A stretch of DNA of 15,965 bases, from the NCBI GenBank assembly GCA_946479035.1, contig CAMLDW010000049.1:1-15965 (forward strand), read 5' to 3'. Both the position numbers and the translations under genes were made by a program. How positions within the stretch are numbered: position 1 is the stretch's first letter; each line of letters begins with the position of its first letter. The DNA is from an uncultured Chthonomonadaceae bacterium. GTDB lineage: Bacteria > Armatimonadota > Fimbriimonadia > Fimbriimonadales > Fimbriimonadaceae. The notes below the pieces were generated by a model. That model did no database searches and was not told where the DNA came from. It saw only the letters and a list, made by a program, of their open reading frames with translations. Shown here one piece after another: positions 13,060 to 15,965 of this stretch.

Positions 13060-14174
13060 TTCTTCTTCTTCTTACCGAAGAGGCTGCCCAAGAGTCCACC
13101 CTCGTCGCCCTTTGGCACCGGCCCGCCGCTCTTTTCAGCGTACTGCCTCAGCAGCAGCGCCTCTTCCTCGCTCACCTTCTCCGGCACCGCGATCTGTGCG
13201 CGAACGAACAATGAGCCCCGCGATCCGCCGTGCAGCCGCGGAAGGCCCTCTCCTTTAAACCTGAACTCGTGGCCAGGCTGTGTACCTGCCCTCACGTGCG
13301 CCTCCAGCTCTCCCGTCAGCCCAGCGACGGCGACGCGGTCGCCCAGCGCCGCCTGCGGGAACGTCAGCCATAGAACCGAGTGCAGGTCCGCGCCCTCGCG
13401 CTCGAACCGCGGGTCATCCTCCACATGCACCACCACATAAAGGTCGCCCGGAGCTCCCGCACCCAGGCCGTCGGACCCGCGCCCCGAGACCCGCAGCGTC
13501 ATTCCGTCCTCGATCCCCGCCGGCACCGTCACTTCTATCGCCGCAGTCTCGACGAGCAGCCGCCTTCCCTTGCAAACATCGCACGGCGTGCGCACGATCT
13601 TCCCTTCGCCTCCGCACGTCGGACACGTCGTGCTCGTCCGGATGCTTCCGATAAACGTGTCCTGCACGCGCGTCACCATCCCGCGTCCGTTGCAGCCCTT
13701 GCACACCTCCGGCTCCGTCCCCTTTGCTGCGCCGCTCCCGCCGCACCCGCTGCACCGCGCCATTCGGCGGTAGTGCACCGGCCGCCGTGCGTCGCTCAAG
13801 ACGTCGACAAGCGAGACGGATACCTCCGCCCGAAGGTCCTCGCCGTCGCGCCCCGCCGACCGCGAAGCGCGCGCAGAGGTCCCAAAGCCGCCCATCACCG
13901 CCTCGAAGAGGTCGGAGAAGTTGATGTTCTGGAAGAAGTCCTGCCCCGGCGCCTCGTCCAAGCTCCCCGTCTGGTCGTAGCGCGCCCGCTTTTCCGGGTC
14001 GCTCAGCAAGGCATAGGCCTGGCTCAGCTCTTTGAACTTCTCTTCCGCTTCGGGGTTGTCCGGGTTGACGTCCGGGTGGTACTGGCGCGCCAAATGGCGA
14101 TAGGCGGACTTGATCTCTTCCGCGCCCGCGTCTCGCGAGACGCCCAGTGCGGCATAGGGGTCTTTCACCGACAT
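13056..14174 (-). CDS. dnaJ: Chaperone protein DnaJ
   Basis: The 372-residue type I Hsp40 stimulates DnaK. The J domain (about 5-70) has HPD at 33-35. The Gly/Phe region (about 71-105) is short. The zinc domain has four motifs: CSGCGGSG (141), CKGCNGRG (158), CPTCGGEG (184) and CDVCKGRR (198), the last lacking the final glycine but keeping both cysteines. The C-terminal substrate domains include VPAGIEDGMTLRVSGRG and FKGEGLPRLHGGSRGSLFV. The protein ends in GLLGSLFGKKKKK. Start ATG lies 9 nt after the rpoZ stop, no Shine-Dalgarno. No grpE or dnaK is in the window. Confidence 0.96.
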   Translation of the reverse strand: MSVKDPYAALGVSRDAGAEEIKSAYRHLARQYHPDVNPDNPEAEEKFKELSQAYALLSDPEKRARYDQTGSLDEAPGQDFFQNINFSDLFEAVMGGFGTSARASRSAGRDGEDLRAEVSVSLVDVLSDARRPVHYRRMARCSGCGGSGAAKGTEPEVCKGCNGRGMVTRVQDTFIGSIRTSTTCPTCGGEGKIVRTPCDVCKGRRLLVETAAIEVTVPAGIEDGMTLRVSGRGSDGLGAGAPGDLYVVVHVEDDPRFEREGADLHSVLWLTFPQAALGDRVAVAGLTGELEAHVRAGTQPGHEFRFKGEGLPRLHGGSRGSLFVRAQIAVPEKVSEEEALLLRQYAEKSGGPVPKGDEGGLLGSLFGKKKKK

Positions 14175-14183
14175 AGCGCTTCG

Positions 14184-14675
14184 CTAGTCTTCGGCCGGCT
14201 CCGCTTCTTCCTCTTCTTGGCGGGCGAGGTCGTCCAGCGAGATCTCCTCGTCGTCGGTCGCGGGCTCGTCGTCCGCGTCCTCCGCTCCCAAGAGCCCACC
14301 GAGCAGCGAGGCGGATGCGACCACATCTTCTTCCTCCGCTTCTTCCTCGTGCGCTTCTGCCGCCGCCGCGACGGCCAGCACCTCGTCGTCCTCCAGTCCA
14401 GGGAGCAAGAACCGGTCGGAGCTTAGGTCCACGAGCGACTCTGGGTGCTCCGCTATTGCCGCTTCGGCCTCTTCGCCTAAGAGCGGCTTGATCTTTCCTG
14501 CAGCGATCTCCGCGAGCGCGATGCTCAGCGGGTGGCTGCTCTCGATGCGCACCAGCGGTGGCGCGCCCTCCTTGATCTGTCTCGCGCGCTTGGCCGCCAA
14601 GTTCGCCAGGACGAACCTGCCGTACTCAGCCTCGTTTAGAATGTCCGGCTGCGGAAGGATGGGGTCGTTGGCCAT
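14184..14675 (-). CDS. rpoZ: RNA polymerase omega subunit with long acidic C-terminal tail
   Basis: The first 67 residues match omega: YGRFVLANLAAKRARQIKEG (18-37), then PLVRIESSHPLSIALAEIAAGKIK (40-63). Omega binds the beta' subunit and helps RNA polymerase assembly. The family is usually about 70-100 residues. Here the protein is 163, with a tail (about 68-163) rich in Glu, Asp and Ala (for example HEEEAEEEDVV, DDEEISLDD, QEEEEAEPAED). ATG 14675 is chosen because the family N-terminus starts near residue 10. The long upstream open frame to 14993 is antisense to the PLP-enzyme gene. An extended -10 (TGG TATCCT) lies 13 nt upstream. It heads the minus-strand cluster. Confidence 0.85.
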   Translation of the reverse strand: MANDPILPQPDILNEAEYGRFVLANLAAKRARQIKEGAPPLVRIESSHPLSIALAEIAAGKIKPLLGEEAEAAIAEHPESLVDLSSDRFLLPGLEDDEVLAVAAAAEAHEEEAEEEDVVASASLLGGLLGAEDADDEPATDDEEISLDDLARQEEEEAEPAED

Positions 14676-14688
14676 GGCGGGACTCACT

Positions 14689-14694
14689 AGGATA
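14689..14694 (-). promoter_or_regulatory. Extended -10 TATCCT of the rpoZ-dnaJ cluster
   Basis: On the minus strand TGG followed by TATCCT ends 13 nt before the rpoZ ATG, predicting a leader of about 6 nt. It is the likely main promoter for rpoZ, dnaJ and perhaps all six genes. Confidence 0.4.
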
Positions 14695-14753
14695 CCAGAT
14701 GCAACCGCTTTCCCAGGTTCGTGTGAGGCTAGCGGACTACCGCGCCGCGCCGC

Positions 14754-14759
14754 CATAAT
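14754..14759 (+). promoter_or_regulatory. -10 element CATAAT of the PLP-enzyme gene
   Basis: CATAAT (one mismatch to TATAAT) ends exactly 6 nt before ATG 14766. It faces the rpoZ promoter 60 nt away. Confidence 0.5.
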
Positions 14760-14765
14760 CCGCCC

Positions 14766-15956
14766 ATGCCTGACTGGCGGGCGATGAGCCCGGAGACCAT
14801 GCTCCAGCACCTCGGCGAGGACGACCACGTGCTGGGGGCGGTAGTCCCACCGATCTTCCAAAACTCCCTCTTCGTCTTCGACACTTGGGACGACTTTCGC
14901 GAGGCGATGGAGCAGCAGAACGACCCCTCCAACCCGCCCGGGCGCTGCGTCTACAGCCGCGTCAACAACCCGACCCTCGACCTCGTCGGACAAAAGCTCG
15001 CCGCGCTCGAACGCGCCGACTGCGGCCGCTTCTTCGCCAGCGGAATGGCCGCCATCTCCGCCGCGATCATGGCCAGCACCAAGTCAGGCAGCCACGTCGT
15101 GTGCGTCGACACCTGCTACGGCCCCACTCGCAACTTTCTGAAAGACTACATGCCCAAGTTCGGTGTGGAGACGACCTTCGTCGTCGGCGACGACCCGCAG
15201 GAGGTCTTCGACGCCGTGCGTCAGGAGACCACACTCGTCTTTCTCGAATCGCCAAGCTCCATCGTCTTCCGCCTCCAAGACCTCCGCGCCATCGCAGAGT
15301 TCGCAAAACAGAGAGGGATCAAGACTGCGATCGACAACAGCTACTCCAGCGCGATCCTTCAGCGCCCCGCAGATTTCGGCATCGACTACTCCGTCACCAC
15401 GGCGAGCAAATACTTCGGCGGGCACAGCGACATGATCGCCGGCTCGCTCGCGTGTTCCAAGGAACTCATGAAAGAGCTCATCGCGAACGAAGGGCAGTAC
15501 CTCGGCGCGCCGCTCGGACCGTTCCAGTGCTGGCTCGTCCTGCGCTCCATGCGCACGATGCACCTGCGGATGAAGCGCCACACCGAGACCGCAGACCAGA
15601 TCGCCCGCTGGCTGCAAGCGCAACCGTGGGTCGAGCGCGTCTTCCACGTCGGGCTCGAAGACTTCCCGCAACGAGAACTTTTCAAAAAACAGATGACGGC
15701 CTCCGGCGGGCTCCTCTCGTTTTTGCCGAAAGACCAGGACGACACGCGCCTCCGCGCGTTCTCAGAGGCGCTGCAGATCTATCAGCTCGGCGTCAGCTGG
15801 GGCGGCCACGAGAGCCTCTGCGTGCCTCTCGAGTTCCATCCGATGGACTGGAAGGAGAAAAAGTGGCTCGTCCGCCTCTTCAACGGCCTCGAGTCCGCCG
15901 ACGACCTCATCGCCGACATCGAACAAGCCGTCAAAGTCGGCGGTCTCCGTCGCTGA
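14766..15956 (+). CDS. Cys/Met metabolism PLP-dependent enzyme (cystathionine lyase/synthase family)
   Basis: The 396-residue fold-type I enzyme belongs to the trans-sulfuration family. YSRVNNPT (63-70), SGMAA (92-96, phosphate loop), Tyr118 (ring stacking) and Asp190 (IDNSY, pyridine nitrogen) are in place. The PLP lysine is Lys215 in SKYFGGHSD. The strand before the lysine reads TTASKY where most members have ATKY. GVSWGGHESL near the C-terminus resembles cystathionine beta-lyase more than gamma-synthase, but the reaction (MetB, MetC or gamma-lyase) cannot be set from this alone. Start ATG is supported by CATAAT 6 nt upstream. The gene is complete and ends 9 nt before the window edge. Confidence 0.92.
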   Translation: MPDWRAMSPETMLQHLGEDDHVLGAVVPPIFQNSLFVFDTWDDFREAMEQQNDPSNPPGRCVYSRVNNPTLDLVGQKLAALERADCGRFFASGMAAISAAIMASTKSGSHVVCVDTCYGPTRNFLKDYMPKFGVETTFVVGDDPQEVFDAVRQETTLVFLESPSSIVFRLQDLRAIAEFAKQRGIKTAIDNSYSSAILQRPADFGIDYSVTTASKYFGGHSDMIAGSLACSKELMKELIANEGQYLGAPLGPFQCWLVLRSMRTMHLRMKRHTETADQIARWLQAQPWVERVFHVGLEDFPQRELFKKQMTASGGLLSFLPKDQDDTRLRAFSEALQIYQLGVSWGGHESLCVPLEFHPMDWKEKKWLVRLFNGLESADDLIADIEQAVKVGGLRR

Positions 15957-15965
15957 CAAATGGAG

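Noticed and set aside
1..15965. CRISPR array, tRNA, rRNA, transposase, integrase or attachment site
   Set aside because: No regularly spaced repeats, no cloverleaf with T-arm, and no recombinase motifs were seen.

Overview
The window is one GC-rich bacterial chromosomal segment with mostly housekeeping genes. Gene content (two-domain GuaA, Rho, DnaJ, omega subunit of RNA polymerase, RNase PH, RsmE, PrmA) shows a bacterium. Most genes lack a Shine-Dalgarno sequence and several have a -10-like hexamer ending exactly 6 nt before the start codon, which suggests leaderless mRNAs. High GC, this leaderless style and the protein sequences together would fit Armatimonadota (Fimbriimonadia-like) or a similar deep-branching soil or water lineage. 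That placement is an impression from the proteins, not a tested assignment.

Layout. Positions 1-1023 form an unusual lower-GC block: an extended -10 promoter (78-86), a tiny ORF with a perfect ribosome binding site (151-213), about 500 nt packed with stable hairpins (structured RNA candidate, to about 607), and a small three-helix membrane protein of unknown function (625-1023). Then comes a gene-poor stretch with the 5' remnant of an enoyl-CoA hydratase (1173-1310). Next, on the plus strand, are a small P-loop kinase, a conserved unknown protein and a CorA magnesium transporter (1313-3416). On the minus strand lie a MutM/Fpg-type DNA glycosylase and a YdhF-like aldo/keto reductase (3420-5271). 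On the plus strand follow guaA, a lipoprotein-like putative metallopeptidase relative, hpt, rho and a DUF5658-like small membrane protein (5369-10220). A tight minus-strand cluster, rpoZ-dnaJ-prmA-rsmE-rph-rdgB (14675 down to 10217), has genes that overlap by 4 nt or sit a few nt apart. Divergent from rpoZ is a Cys/Met-metabolism PLP enzyme (14766-15956).

How they fit together. guaA and hpt both feed GMP pools, and rdgB cleans the nucleotide pool. rph, rsmE, prmA, rpoZ and dnaJ form an RNA, ribosome and protein quality cluster. The most unusual part is the left block: it looks acquired or at least differently regulated (leadered, Shine-Dalgarno-bearing, lower GC), and pairs a large structured RNA with an unknown membrane protein. 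No CRISPR array, tRNA, rRNA, transposase or integrase was recognised.
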